Positions 12,301 through 26,774 are shown, counted from the first letter of the stretch. The stretch: DNA of 64,000 nucleotides from Antilocapra americana (GCA_007570785.1 ML664183.1:15976634-16040633); one strand, 5' to 3'. A program made the numbers and translations. The notes: a model not told the origin generated them from the letters alone.

Positions 12301-15300
12301 ATGAAAAACAATGAAAGAGAACAAAAATGTGTGAAATCCAAAATAAGAGCCTCCTTTTACTCCTTTGTGTGCATCCACTTCACCTTTTCTTTCTTCCTTT
12401 ACTTGAAAGTTATCACTTTAACATATTTGGCCTTTTTCTAAGTATTTGCAAATATATGCATCTGTGAATTTATATTGTCTGAGGAACAGGAGAAAACTTC
12501 TGTGGGTAATGAAAATGTGCAATATCTTGCTTGTGATGTGGTTACATGAATGAATATATTTGTTGAAACACTGAGTTGAACATGTAAAATCAGTGACTTA
12601 TACTGTATGTAAATCACATCTTAATCATGCTGATTAAAAATAATAAAAAGTAATAATTATACACCATGCTCATTGTTTTAGGAGCAGTAGATTCATTTCC
12701 CTAACAATTAAATAAAGCAAAATGGTTGTCTGAGGAGGCCTTACTAACAGCTGTGAAAAGAAGAGAAGCGAAAAGCAAAGGAGAATAGGAAAGATATTCT
12801 CATCTGAATGCAGAGTTCCAAAAATAGCAGCGAGAGATAAGAAAGCCTTCCTTCACAATCAATGCAAAGAAACAGAGGAAAACAATAGAATGGGAAAGAC
12901 TAGAGATCTCTTCAAGAAAATCCGAGATACCAAGGGAACATTTCATGCAGAGATAGGCTCAATAAAGAACAGAAATGGTAGGGACCTAACAGAAGCACAA
13001 GATATTAAGAAGAGGTGGCAAGAATATACAGAAGAACTACACAAAAAAGATCTTTACAACCCAGGTAATTACGATGGTGTGATCACTCACCTAGAGCCAG
13101 ACATTCTGGAATGTGAAGTCAAGAGGGCCTTAGAAAGCATCACTATGAGCAAAGCTAGTGAAGTTGATGGAATTCCAGTTGAGCTATTTCAAATCCTGAA
13201 AGATGATGCTGTGAAACTGCTGCACTCAGTATGTCAACAAATTTGGAAAACTCATCAGTGGCCACAGGACTGGAAAAGGTCAGTTTTCATTCCTATCCCA
13301 AAGAAAGGAAATGCCAAAGAATGCTTGAACTACTTCACCATTGCACTCATCTCACACGCTAGCAAAGTAATGCTCAAAATTCTCCAAGTCAGGCTTCAGC
13401 AATATGTGAACTATGAACTTCCAGATGTTCAAGCTGGTTTTAGAAAAGGCAGAGGAACCAGAGATCAAATTGCCAACATCCACTGGATCATCGAAAAAGC
13501 AAGAGAGTACCAGAAAAACATCTATTTCTGCTTTATTGACTATGCCAAAGCCTTTGACTGTGTGGATCACAATAAACTGTGGAAAATTCTGAAAGAGATG
13601 GGAATACCAGACCATCTGTCTGACCTGCCTCTTGAGAAACCTGTATACAGGTCAGGAAGCAACAGTTAGAATTGGACATGGAACAAGAGACTGGTTCCAA
13701 ATAGGAAAAAGAGTACGTCTAGGCTATATATTGTCACCCTGCTTATTTAACTTATAGGCAGAGTACATCATGAAAAATGCTGGGCTGGAAGAAGCACAAG
13801 CTGGCATCAAGATTGCCGGGAGAAATATCAATAACCTCAGATTCACAGATGACATGACCATTATGGCAGAAAGTGAAGAGGAATTTAAAAGCCTCTTGAT
13901 GAAAGTGAAAGAAGAGAGTGAAAAAGTTGGCTCAACATTCAGAAAACTAAGATTGTGGCATCTGGTCCCATCACTTCATGGCAAATAGATGGCAAAACAG
14001 TGGAAACAATATCAGACTTTATTTTTGGGGGTTCCAAAATCACTGCAGACAGTGATTCCAGCCATGAAATTAAAAGATGCTTACTCCTTGGAAGGAAAGT
14101 TATGACCAACATAGATAGCATATTTAAAAGCAGAGACATTACTTTGTCAACAAAGATCCATCTAGTCAAGGCTATGGTTTTTCCAGTGGTCATGTACGGA
14201 TGTGAGAGTTGGATGTTGAAGAAAGCTGAGTGACGAAGAATTGATGCTTTTAATTGTGGTGTTGGAGAAGACGCTTGAGAGTCCCTTGGACTGCAAGGAT
14301 ATCTAACCAGTCCATCCTAAAGGAGATCAGTCCTGGATGTTCATTGGAAGGATTGATGTCGAACCTGAAACTCCAATACTTTGGTCATCTGATGAGGAGA
14401 ATTGACTCATTAGAAAAGACCCGAATGCTTGGAAGGATTAGGGGCAGGAGGAGAAGGGGAAGACAGAGGATGAGATGGTTGGATGGCATCACTGACTTGA
14501 TGGACATCGGATTGGGTAGATTCCGGGAGTTGTTGACAGACAGGGAGGCCTGGCCTGCTGTGATTCACGGGGTCGAAAAGAGTCGGACATGACTGAGCGA
14601 CTGAGCTGACTGGTGGCTCAGAAGTAAAGAATCTGCCTGACAAAACGGGAAACATGGGTTCGATCCCTGGGTGAAGAAGATCCCGGTAGAAGGAAATGGC
14701 AACCCACTCCAGTATTATTGCCTGGTAAACTCCATGGGCAGGGGAGCCTGGCAGGCTAATGTCCATGGCGTTACAAAAGAGCCGGATATGACTTTTTGAC
14801 TAAACAACAACTGAGAAATTGACTGGTCTGATTGACTCATTTGATGTCCAGAAACAATTTAATTGACCTATGTTTGCACCCATGGCTTTAAGTATATCGG
14901 TTTGGGAAAATAAAGGAAAAATTTAATTTAACGTTCATATTGAGAAGCCCAGCCGCTGACTTAGAAAAAAAGGAAGGTGGCAACAGCATTGATTAAAAAT
15001 GTAGGATGGCTAAATGAATATATAAATTATGGTGTGTAAAGTCAGAGTGAAAAAGATGCCTTAAGACTCAACTCTCCACAGGTGGATAATGCTCTTAACT
15101 TCTATGTGTAATTTTATTTTTTTCTGTTGGTATCAAGAAGTATGTATTCATTTACTATATAAATTTTTATCACACAGTTTTCATTATTATGCAGCCATTA
15201 AAATAATGTTAAAAACCTCTCCTGCAACATTAGTTATGTTTTGCTATAAGTGAAAAACAAGATTGAAAGTTGTGGAAAAGTAGTGATGTTGAGATTGGAA

Positions 15301-18300
15301 GAAATGTAACAAAATATTGATACATCTAGTTATCTCTGGGTGGAGGGATTATTAATGATTTAGTTTCCTTAATATATACTTCTTTTATTTTTTAGATTTT
15401 TTGAAATAAATAAATAATTAAAATACACTTTGAAAAATCTCTGTCTACCAGTGTGAATGTGACCAATTGCCACCTAGGATTCTTTTTACTGTCAAATAAT
15501 TCATCATTATAATTTTTCAAAGCCAACCTTCTAGGGTTGATCTGAGTAACTCACCTGATTGTAGTGATGCATGTTTTCAGCTTCACTTCCCCAGTCATAA
15601 GCTCCGAATTCATTAGAATGGTAAAGCTGGAATGAAATGTTTTACAGAAAAGTAATATTCAGAATAAGAATTACGATTGTTAATAGCAAATCTTAGAAAA
15701 GTACTGTATGCTGGGAAGAAAATAAGGCTTCTGCATCACCAGAGAATATAAATAAATTTAATATTTACTTAGCCATTTATTTTTATAGTGTGCACAAGAA
15801 GATCAAGAGAAAGGGAGGCAATGAATTCCTTGGTTTGAAGGAAAAGCTAGTGAGAAACCAAGACTCACTGAGGGAAATCAAATGTCAGGTATTTCTCTCT
15901 CTGGGGAAGGCTCAATTCTTCTGAGGTTGTCCCAGTTTATGTTTAGTTTCAGCTCAGAACCTACTTTACAAGCTCTTATTTAAAATGGGATTCATATATG
16001 TGACCTACTTGGTCTGCCTATACCTTGTTCTTTCTCTTAAATTCCAGGGAAATGCAACTATAAAGATAGTAACAAAGGTAAAATGGAAGCTAGCCGCTAA
16101 GCTTCTTAGAACAAACATGCTAACTCTGTCCTTTCAAATATAAAGAAAATAAGGGGAATGGTTTTCCATGACAAAGACACTACCTGTTTTATATGCAGGA
16201 TGTTCTGTATTGATGATCCAGTGGGAGCATGGGACATATACACATCCATTCGGCTCTGAAGATAAAACAAAACAAAACGTATTGAAGCAATAACCACCCA
16301 AGGAAAAAACTGTGCCTTTAAGCAGATAATAACTATGCTCAGAATGAATAAACAAATATTGCAGTAGAATGGCAAGGCAGAACCCATTCTATTCCTTTCC
16401 ATGCTGTCTTAAATGTTCCAAGTGGTGAATTTTATTTGAGGCTAAAGTGACCCGACAAGCGAGGGCACACAGAATATGTTTAAAGCTTCTTTTCTAGGAT
16501 TTTATTTTTTAATGCTTTATATTATAAAATCAAGCTGGTTATAGTAAGTGGTGGCTAATTTCAAACATGTGAAACCACTACCTATTGTTGGACAACTATT
16601 ATCTTAAATTTGACCAGAGATGAAAGGATGAAGCTGCCTAGTCTCTTCTTCAGTCTTCACATTCATGGTCCACTGAATATCTAATTTATGCATAGAGAAT
16701 CTCTGTCCTTAAAATGAGTTTAGAATACCGCATTAATTTATGTAATATGATTGATACATCAAAATGAAACAAAGGGAGCTAAGTGGTAAAGAACCCACCT
16801 GCCAATGCAGAAGACATAGGTTTGATCCCTGAGCTGGGAAGATTCCACATGTCGTGGAGCAACTAAGCCCATGGACCACAACTATTGAGCCTGTGCTCTA
16901 GAGCCCAGGAACCACACTACTAAAGCCAGCATACCTGGAACCCGTACTCCAGAACAAGAGAAGCCACTACAATGAGAAGCCCACACACCTCAACCAGAGA
17001 GTAGCCCTCATTCCCCGCAACCAGAGAAAGCCTGCACAGCAAGAAAGACCCAGGACAGCCAAAAATAAATGAATAAAATAAAAAACAAAAAGAAGAACCA
17101 AAGGAAAGCTGGAATTTCAAAAAGCATCAAATGGCTCTAGGATCATTATACATACCATATTCATGTTATTCTTGTTGAATCCTGCCCATAAGGACATAAA
17201 TTCGCTGCATATCACCCGTAATATTTTATTGTTGCAGATTTTGATAGACGGTGACTTCCCTATATTTTCTTCTATAAAGAAACCTTTGGTACCAAAAAAC
17301 TTCTGTAAAAAATAAAAAATATTTTTTCAAGAATCATTTTCATGTGTTTGTTAGCCATTTTTATATCTTCTTTGGAGAAATGTCTGTTAAGTTCTTTGGC
17401 CCACTTTTTAATTGGGTTGTTTATTTTTCTAGAATGGAGCTGCAGGAGTTGCTTGTATATTTTTGAGATTAATTGTTTGTCCGTTGCTTCATTGGCTATT
17501 ATTTTCTCCCATTCTGAAGGCTGTCTTTTCACCTTGCTTATAGTTTCCTTTGTTGTGCAAAAGCTTTTAATTTTAATTAGGTTCCATTTGTTTATTCGTG
17601 TTTTTATTTCCAATATTCTGGGAGGTGGGTCATGGAGTATCCCGCTTTGGGTTATAGCAGAGAGTGTTTTGCCTATGTTATCCTCTAGGAGTTTTATAGT
17701 TTCTGGTGGCTAACAAACACATGAAAAAATGTTCAACATCACTCATTATTAGAGAAATGCAAATCAAAACCACAATGAGGTACCACTTTACACCAGTCAG
17801 AATGGCTGCCATCCAAAAGTCTACAAGCAGCAAATGCTGGAGAGGATGTGAAGAAAAGGGAACCCTCTTACACTGTTGGTGGGAACGCAAACTAGTACAG
17901 CCACTATGGAAAACAGTGTGGAGGTTCCTTAAAAAGCTGCAAATAGTCCTGCCATATGNNNNNNNNNNNNNNNNNNNNNNNNNNNNNNNNNNNNNNNNNN
18001 NNNNNNNNNNNNNNNNNNNNNNNNNNNNNNNNNNNNNNNNNNNNNNNNNNNNNNNNNNNNNNNNNNNNNNNNNNNNNNNNNNNNNNNNNNNNNNNNNNNN
18101 NNNNNNNNNNNNNNNNNNNNNNNNNNNNNNNNNNNNNNNNNNNNNNNNNNNNNNNNNNNNNNNNNNNNNNNNNNNNNNNNNNNNNNNNNNNNNNNNNNNN
18201 NNNNNNNNNNNNNNNNNNNNNNNNNNNNNNNNNNNNNNNNNNNNNNNNNNNNNNNNNNNNNNNNNNNNNNNNNNNNNNNNNNNNNNNNNNNNNNNNNNNN

Positions 18301-21300
18301 NNNNNNNNNNNNNNNNNNNNNNNNNNNNNNNNNNNNNNNNNNNNNNNNNNNNNNNNNNAAGAAAGCTGTGGTACATATACACAATGGAATATTACTCAGC
18401 ATTAAAAAAAAAATTCATTTGAAGCAATTCTACTCAGATGGACGAAACTGGAGCCCATTATCCAGAGTGAAGTAAGCCAGAAGCAAAAACAACAATACAG
18501 TTGTTTACACATATATATGGAATTTAGAAAGACGGTAACGAGAACCCAACATGCGAGACAGCAAAAGGAACGCAGATGTATAGAATAGACTCGTGGACTT
18601 TGTGGATGAGGGTAAGGGTGGGATGATATGGGAGAAGGGCATTGAAACAAGTTAATTATCATATGTCTAATCAATCGCCAGCCCAGGATTGATGCTCGGG
18701 GCTGGTGCAACGAGATTTCCCAGGGGGGAGGGAGGAGGGAGGGGGGTTCTGGAGGGGAAGCATATGTAAACCCATGGTGATATCATGACACTGTATGGCA
18801 AAAACAATAAAAAAAAAAAGAATCATTTTCAGAATTTTTGACATTCCCTTCACCCCCAGAATGAGAATTGTTAGGAATCTATTTATATTCATATAAATGT
18901 TTCCTGTTTTGCTCAAGGAGACTAAGTTATTTGGGAAAAGTAACTATTTATAAATCAGTCTTTACCTAGGGAATATCATCAAACATAGTTTACAAGGAGA
19001 TGGTAGCAAAGATCTTGAGCCCCAAATTAGCTAATTTGTCCATTGTGAAAGCTCCCTGAAATCTGTCCAACCAGTGATTGCCTATATTTCTCATTAACTG
19101 GCAAGAGAAGTAGAACAGTTTCTCCTCTAAGGTCAAACATTGCCTTGATTAGGAAAGAAAAGCAGGGATTACCCATGTACACGTCACTTTTCTGGTAGTG
19201 TACCAGAGTGCTTAACTTTCATGCTGAAAAGTAGAGGATGGTGTACTGAAGGGAGGGTGCCATTGGATAGAAGAAAATGATGTCATGGGCGACAGCATGA
19301 TTAAAACTTCTAGAGTCTAGAAAAGCAAGCTTGGGTGGGGATCTCTGATGGAACGACTGGAGCTTCTAGGGGCAACAGATATTATGAAGGGGTAGGAGTG
19401 GAGATTGGGACTTAAAGTGGCAGAAAGTTTGACAATAGGGAATTAGAAACTGAGATAAATCAGGGACAATACGTACCTCAGACCTGACCTACATAGGCAA
19501 AGCAATACATAGGCAAAATAGGTATACTTAGTGATAGATGTATCTATCTCTGGATTTACTTTAACTAGTTTGCCTGCTTAACTCTGCCCCAATGTAGGAG
19601 ACATCCCAAACTAATGGATACCAACACATTTTGAAATAGAACTATCAATCACACTAAAGGGAAGTTACATTACTTAAGCTTATTGTACTCAGTCATTCAG
19701 TTGTGTCCCACTCTTTGCAACTCCATAGCTTTCTAGGCTCCCCTGTCCATGGAATTTTCCCAGCAAGACTCCTGGAGTGAACTGCCATTTCCTCCTCCAG
19801 GGGATCTTCTTGACCCAGGAATTGAACTCATATCTCTTGCATCTCCTGCCTTGGCAGGTGGATTCTTTATCACTGAGCCACCTGGGAATTCCTAAGTTTA
19901 TTGTTGCTGTTGTTCAGTTGCCCAGTCATGTCTGACTCTTTGAGACCCCATGGACTGCAGCACACTAGGCCTCCCTGTTCCTCACCATCTCCCGAAGTTT
20001 GCTCAAATTCATGTCCGTTGCATCAGTTCATGTCCATACAGCCATTTCATTCTTTGACACCCTCTTCTCCTACTCTCAATCTTTCTCAGTATCAGGGATT
20101 TTTCCAATGAGTTGACTGTTCACATCAGATGGCCAGAATATTGGAGCTTCAGCCTTAGCATCAGTACTTCCAACAAATATTCAGGGTTGATTTCCCTTAA
20201 GATTGACTGGTTTGATCTCCTTGGTGTCCAAGTGACTTTCAGGAGTCTTCTCTAGCACCACAGTTGGAGGGAACCAATTCTTTGGCACTCTGACTTCTTT
20301 ACAGTCCAGCTCTCACAACCGTACATGACCACTGGGAAGACCATAGCCTTGACTATATGGATCTTTGTTGGCAGAATGATGTCTCTGCTTTTCAACACAT
20401 GTCTAGATTTGTCACAGCTTTCTTGCCAAGAAGCAATCACCTTTTGATTTCATGGCTGAGGTCACCATCTGTAGTGATTTTAGAACCCAAGAAGAGGAAA
20501 TCTGTCACTACTTCCACCTTTTCCCCTTCTATTTGCCAAGAAGTAATGGGACTGGATCCCATGATCTTAGTTTTTTTAATATTAGTTTCAAGCCATCTCT
20601 TTTACTCTCCTCCTTCACTCTCATCAAGAGACTCTTTAGTTCCTCTTCACTTCCTGCTATTAGAGTGGTAGCATTCGCATATCTGAGGTTGTTCATGTTT
20701 CTCTCACATATCTTAATTCCAGCTTGTAGCTCATCCAGCCCGGCATTTCTTATGATGTGCTCAGTGTATAGGTTAAGCAAACAGAATGACAACAGACAGC
20801 CTTGTCACACTACTTTCTTAATTTTGAATCAATCACCTGTTCCATACAGGGTTCTAACTTTTGCTTCTCAACCCACATACAGGTTTCTCAGAAGACAGGT
20901 AAGATGGTTTGGTATTCTCATCTCCTTAAGAGCTTTCCACAGTTTGTTATGAAAGTCAAAGGCTTTAGCATAGTTGATGAAACAGAGGTAGATGTTTTTT
21001 CTGGAATTCCCTTGCTTTCTCTATGATTCTGTGAATGCTGGAAATTTGACTTCCGGTTTCTTTTTCTTTTCTAAACCCAGCTTGGACATTTGGAAGTTCT
21101 TGGTTCATATAACACTGAAGCCTGGCATGCAATATTTTAATCATGACCTTATGAGCATGAGAAATAAGTACAGTTGTCTGGTGGTTAGCATATCCTTTAG
21201 TACTACTCTTCTTGGGGATTGAGATGAGGACTGATCTTTTCCAGTCCTATGGCCACTGCTGGGTCATCCAGATTTGCTGACATATTGAATGTGACACCTT

Positions 21301-24300
21301 GATGGCATTATCCTTTAGGGTTTTGAATAGTTCTGCTGGAATTCCTTTGCATCCATTAGCTTTACTAACATCAGTGATTCCCAAGGCCCACTTAACTTCG
21401 CACTCCAGAATGTCTGGCTCTGGGTGAATGACCACACCATCGTAGTAACCCAGTTCATTAAGATCTTTGTTCTATGGTTCTTCCATGTTTTCTTTCCATC
21501 TCTTCTTAATCTCTTCAACGTCTGCTAGGTCTCTACTGCGTCTGTCCTTTATTGTACCTATCTTTGGGCGAAATGTTCCCTTGATATCTCTGATTTCCTG
21601 AAGAGATCTCTAGTCTTTCCTCATAAAACATGATCCACTGGAGGAGGGAATGGCAAATCACTCCATATACTTGCAGTAAGAACCTCATGAACTGTATAAA
21701 AGAACAAAAAGATATGACCCCGAAAACAGTATTGCATAGGAACCTGGAATGTTAGATCAATAAATCAAGGAAAATTGGATGTGGTCAAGCAGGAGATGGT
21801 AAGAAGAAACACTGATATCTTAAGAATCAGTGAACTAAAATGAAAGGGAATGGATGAGTTTAACTCAAATGACCATGACATCTACTGCTGTGAGCAAGAA
21901 TCCCACAGAAGAAACGGAGTAGTCCTCATCGTCAACAAAAGAGTCCAAAATGCAGTACTTGGGTGCAGTCTCAAAAACGCCAGAGTGATCTCCGTTCGTT
22001 TTCAAGGCAAGCCATTCAACGTCACAGAAATTCAAATCTATGCCTCTACCACCTCAAGATGGTAGAGAAGCTCAAGTCGATCAGTTCTGTGAAGACCTAG
22101 AAGACCTCCTAGAACTAAGTTTATTAAACAATACCAAAAACCCACTATCAAATCAATCATTAGGGCTCATGAAAGTTCTTTCTTGTGTTAACTCACAAAT
22201 CCTTTTTTCCCATTCCTACCTCTCCAACACAAACCAGGACCTCATCTTAAAAATGAATTGTTGATATCCTGACTTGTCTCCTTGATCTCATTTTGGCCAC
22301 AACTTATTTTATCCTTCAATTCACATTTAAGGGGCAACCTTGATAAAATACTAGTCAGTGAGCTTTTTAGAGAAACAAAAAGCAAACAGAGAAAACTTTT
22401 AATGGATAAAATCTTAAATTCACAATTGACCATCAAACCTGTTTTCCAACCATTGGAAAATACCCAATAAACAGTTGAATGAATAATTAAGCTGTAAAAC
22501 ATTTAGGCATTGGCATTTTAGCTTTAGTAAACTGAAGCAAACTCCCATATGGAAAGAGGTATATTATTTCAGCTTATCTAACATCAAAGTCAAGGACATC
22601 AGTGATCAAATTGAAAAATGTCTTCCATTTGAGCACTGTGAATTCATTGACATGCCCAGTGGAACAAGAACAGAACAAGGAAACTGCCATAGCAGTCAGC
22701 TCAGTTGGAAATTCTGACTTATACTCAGGTCTGTTAATAACTGAGTATAGTGAATTGTACATGACAGCTATAGACACTGTGACGTAGACACACACACACA
22801 CACACAGCACCTGACCCCAGAGTCTGGAATCTACAGATTTCCTCAAAATATCCTACTTTTGTTTCATAGTAGACTTTCAAATAATAAGAGCAATATTGCA
22901 TAGGAACCTGGAATGTCATGTCCATGAATCAAGGCAAATTGGAAGTGGTCAAACAGGAGATGACAAGAGTGAAAATCAACATTCTAGGAGAGGAATCAGT
23001 GAACTAAGATGGACTGGAATTGGTGAATTTAACTCAGATGACCATTATATCTACTACTGTGGGCAAGAATCCCTTGGAAGAAATGGAGTAGCCATCATAG
23101 TCAACAAAAGAGTCCAAAATGCAGTACTTAGATGCAATCTCAAAAATGACAGAATGATCTCTGTTCGTTTCCAAGGCAAACCATTCAACATCACAGTAAT
23201 TGGCCCCGAACAGTAATGCCGAAGAAGCTGAAGTTGAACAGTTCTATGAAGACCTACAAGACCTTCTAGAACTAACACCCAAAAAAGATGTCCTTTTCAT
23301 TATAGGGGACTGGAATGTGAAAGTAGGCAGTCAGGAAACACCTGGAGTAACAGGCAAATTCAGCTTTAGAGTACAGAATGAAGCAGGGCAAAGGCTAATA
23401 GAGTTCTGCCAAGAGAATGCACTGGTCATAGCAAACACCCTCTTCCAACAACACAAGAGAAGACTCTACACATGGACATCACCAGATGGTCGACACCGAA
23501 GTCAGATTGATTATATTCTTTGCAGCCAAAGATGGAGAAGCTCTATACAGTCAGCAAAAACAAGACCAGGAGCTGACTGTGGCTCAGATCATGAATTCTT
23601 TATTGCCAAATTCAGAATGAAATTGAAGAAAGTGGAGAAAACCACTAGATCATTCAGGTATGACCTAAATCAAATCCCTTATGACTATACAGTGGAAGTG
23701 AGAAATGGATTTAAAGGACTAGATCTGATAGACAGAGTGCCTGATGAACTATGGATGGAGGTTCATGACATTGAACAGGAGACAGGAATCAAGACCATCC
23801 CCAAGAAAAAGAAATGCAGAAAAGCAAAATGGCTGTCTGAGGAGGCCTTACAAATAGCTGTGAAAAGATAGGAAGTGAAAAGCAAAGGAGAAAAGGAAGG
23901 ATACACCCATTTGAATGCAGAGTTCCAAAAATAGCAAGGAGAGATAAGAAAGCCTTCCTCAGTGATCAATGCAAAGAAATAGAGGAAAATAATTAAATAG
24001 GAAAGACTTGAGATCTCTTCAAGAAAATTGGAGATACCAAGGGAAAATTTCATGCAAAGATAGGCTCAACAAAGGACAGAAATGGTAGGGACCTAACAGA
24101 AGAAGTGGCAAGAAGAGCTGGCAAGAATACACAGAAGAACTGTACAAAAAAGATCTTCATGGCCCAGATAATCATGATGGTGTGATCACTCACCTAGAGC
24201 CAGACATTCTGGAATGTAAAGGCAAGTGGACCTTAGGAAGCATCACTACAAACAAAGCTAGTGGAGGTGATGGAATTCCAGTTGAGCTATTTCAAATCCT

Positions 24301-26452
24301 GAAAGATGACACTGTGAAAGTGCTGCACTCAATATGTCAGCAAATATGGAAAACTCATCAGTGGCCACAGGACTGGAAAAGGTCAGTTTTCATTCCTATC
24401 CCAAAGAAAGGCAATGCCAAAGAACGCTCAAACTACAGCACAATTGCACTCATCTCACACGCTAGTAAAGTAATGCTCAAAATTCTTCAAGCCAGGCTTC
24501 AGCAATACGTGAACCCTGAACTTCCAGATGTTCAAGCTGGTTTTAGAAAAGGCAGAGGAACCAGAGATCAAATTGCCAACATCCGATGAATCATCAGAAA
24601 AACAAGAGAGTACCAGAAAAACATCTATTTCTGCTTTATTGACTATGCCAAAGCCTTTGACTGCATGGATCACAATAAACTGTGGAAAATTCTGAAAGAG
24701 ATGGGAATACCAGACCACCTGACCTGCCTCTTGAGAAACCTGTATACAGGTCAGGAAGCAACAGTTAGAGCTGGACATAGAACAAGAGACTGGTTCTAAA
24801 TAGGAAAAGGAGTACGCTGAGGCTGTATATTGTCACCCTGCTTATTTAACTTATATGCAAAGTACATCATGAGAAATGCTGGACTGGAGGAAGCACAAGC
24901 TGGAATTAAGATTACCGGGAGAAATTTCAATAATCTCAGATATGCAGATAACACCACCATTATGGCAGAAAATGAAGAAGAACTAAAGATACTCTTGATG
25001 AAAGTGAAAGAGGAGAGTGAAGAAGTTGGCTTAAAACTCAACATTCAGGAAACTAAGATCATGGCTTTCATTCCCATCACCTCGTGGCAGAAAAATGGGG
25101 AAACAGTGGAAACAGTGTCAGAGTTTATTTTTTTGGGCTCCAAAATCACTGTGGATGGTGATTGCAGCCATGAAATTAAAAGACGCTTACTCTTGGAAGG
25201 AAAGGAGTAAAACCTAGACAGCATATTAAAATGAAGAGATATTACTTTGCCAACAAAGGTCCATCTAGTCAAGGCTATGGTTTTTCCAGTGGTCATTTAT
25301 GGATGTGAGAGTTGGACTATAAAGAAAGCTGAGCGCCGAAGAATTGATGCTTTTGAACTGTGGTGTTGGAAAAGACTCTTGAGAGTCCCTTGGACTGCAA
25401 GGAGATCCAACAGTCCATCCTAAAGGAGATCAGTCCTGGGTGTTCATTGGAAAGACTGATGTTGAAGCTGAAACTCCAATCCTTTGGTCACCTGATGTGA
25501 AGAGTTGACTCATTAGAAAAGGCCCTGATGCTGGGAAGGATTGAGGGCAAGAGGAGAAGGGGAAGACAGAGGAAGAGATGGCTGGATGGCATCAATGAGT
25601 CGATGGGCATGGGTTTGGGTGGACTCTGGGAGTTGCTGATGGACCGGGAGGTCTGGTGTGCTGCGGTTCATGGGGTCACAAAGAGTCGGACACTACTAAA
25701 CAACTGAACTGAACTGAAATGATCATTCAAAAGGCGATCCTCATAAACACTGTGCAAAAATAGAACTTACCTTGATGGCAGAACTTGGAAGTTCAAAAAA
25801 TCTGGTAAAAATGCTCGTGGGATATTTGAAGGAGACCACAGGACCCAAGGCAAAATTCATTTTGATTCTTTGTGCCAGTTCAGGCATGGTGGCAAAGGCT
25901 ACAAATCCTAAGAGAACAGGAGATAAGACAATCTCATAAAAGTTAGGAGTAGTGATACAATGTTTCTACTAACAAAAGTGAAGCTCTCCTTTTTCATTTT
26001 ATTCTACTGCAGCAATCATGGGGGATTGATTGGGCAACTCTTCTGAGTTATTCTGCAAAGTTAATCTATCATCAGCCCTGTCTCCTCTCAAACCTTCATT
26101 TTTTTCTTATTCTGGACAGTTTAACTTGGTTGGGGAAAGTTAAGGATAACCTGCTGAGGTAACTCCTGCCGAGTAAACTGAGGATGCACTCAACCCCTAC
26201 CGAGCGGGGGCTAAGTATTGGCAGTACTGTCACTGTACCCCAACTCCGAGATGACAAAGTGAGTCACAGAACCTCCAGAAAGAAATGATCAGTCTGCAGG
26301 AGGCGAATCAATCAGCTCTTTATGCCTCACCATCTAGCTGTTCTGGAGGAGGAAATGGCAACCCACTCCAGTATTCTTGCTGGGGAAATCTCATTGACAG
26401 AGGAGCCTGGCAGATCCAGCCTGTGGGGTTACAAAGAGTTGGACATGACTGA

Positions 26453-26500
<48 letters not shown>

Positions 26501-26774
26501 CTATTGCACAATTTTTCTTTCTCACAGTGTAATGAGATTGCATTGCTCCCAGTGCTTCATTGGATGCTTACCAAACCTCCAGAATCGTTTCTGCTTCCAA
26601 AAGGTCCACCTGGTCCCAGTAAGGAACAAGCGTCTCCATTTATAAAGCAACACCATTGCATTTGTATCTAGCAATATGAGGGTGAAGGTGGTGGGGCTCG
26701 GCCCCACACAGGAAAGTCTATGTGGAGGATCTCTTTGTTTTGGTTCCTTGTTGTGCTTTCCTGGGCCCCCCTCC

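Noticed and set aside
12890..13669. 259-codon open frame on plus as a host gene
   Set aside because: It is BovB reverse transcriptase; the frame breaks soon after the FIDYAKAF motif.
17678..18422. Frames of 149-238 codons on both strands around 18000
   Set aside because: They are open only because the run of N cannot contain stops; the readable ends are L1 ORF2.
23200..23871. 223-codon open frame on plus as a host gene
   Set aside because: It is the BovB endonuclease and connector, part of a degenerate 2.8-kb LINE.
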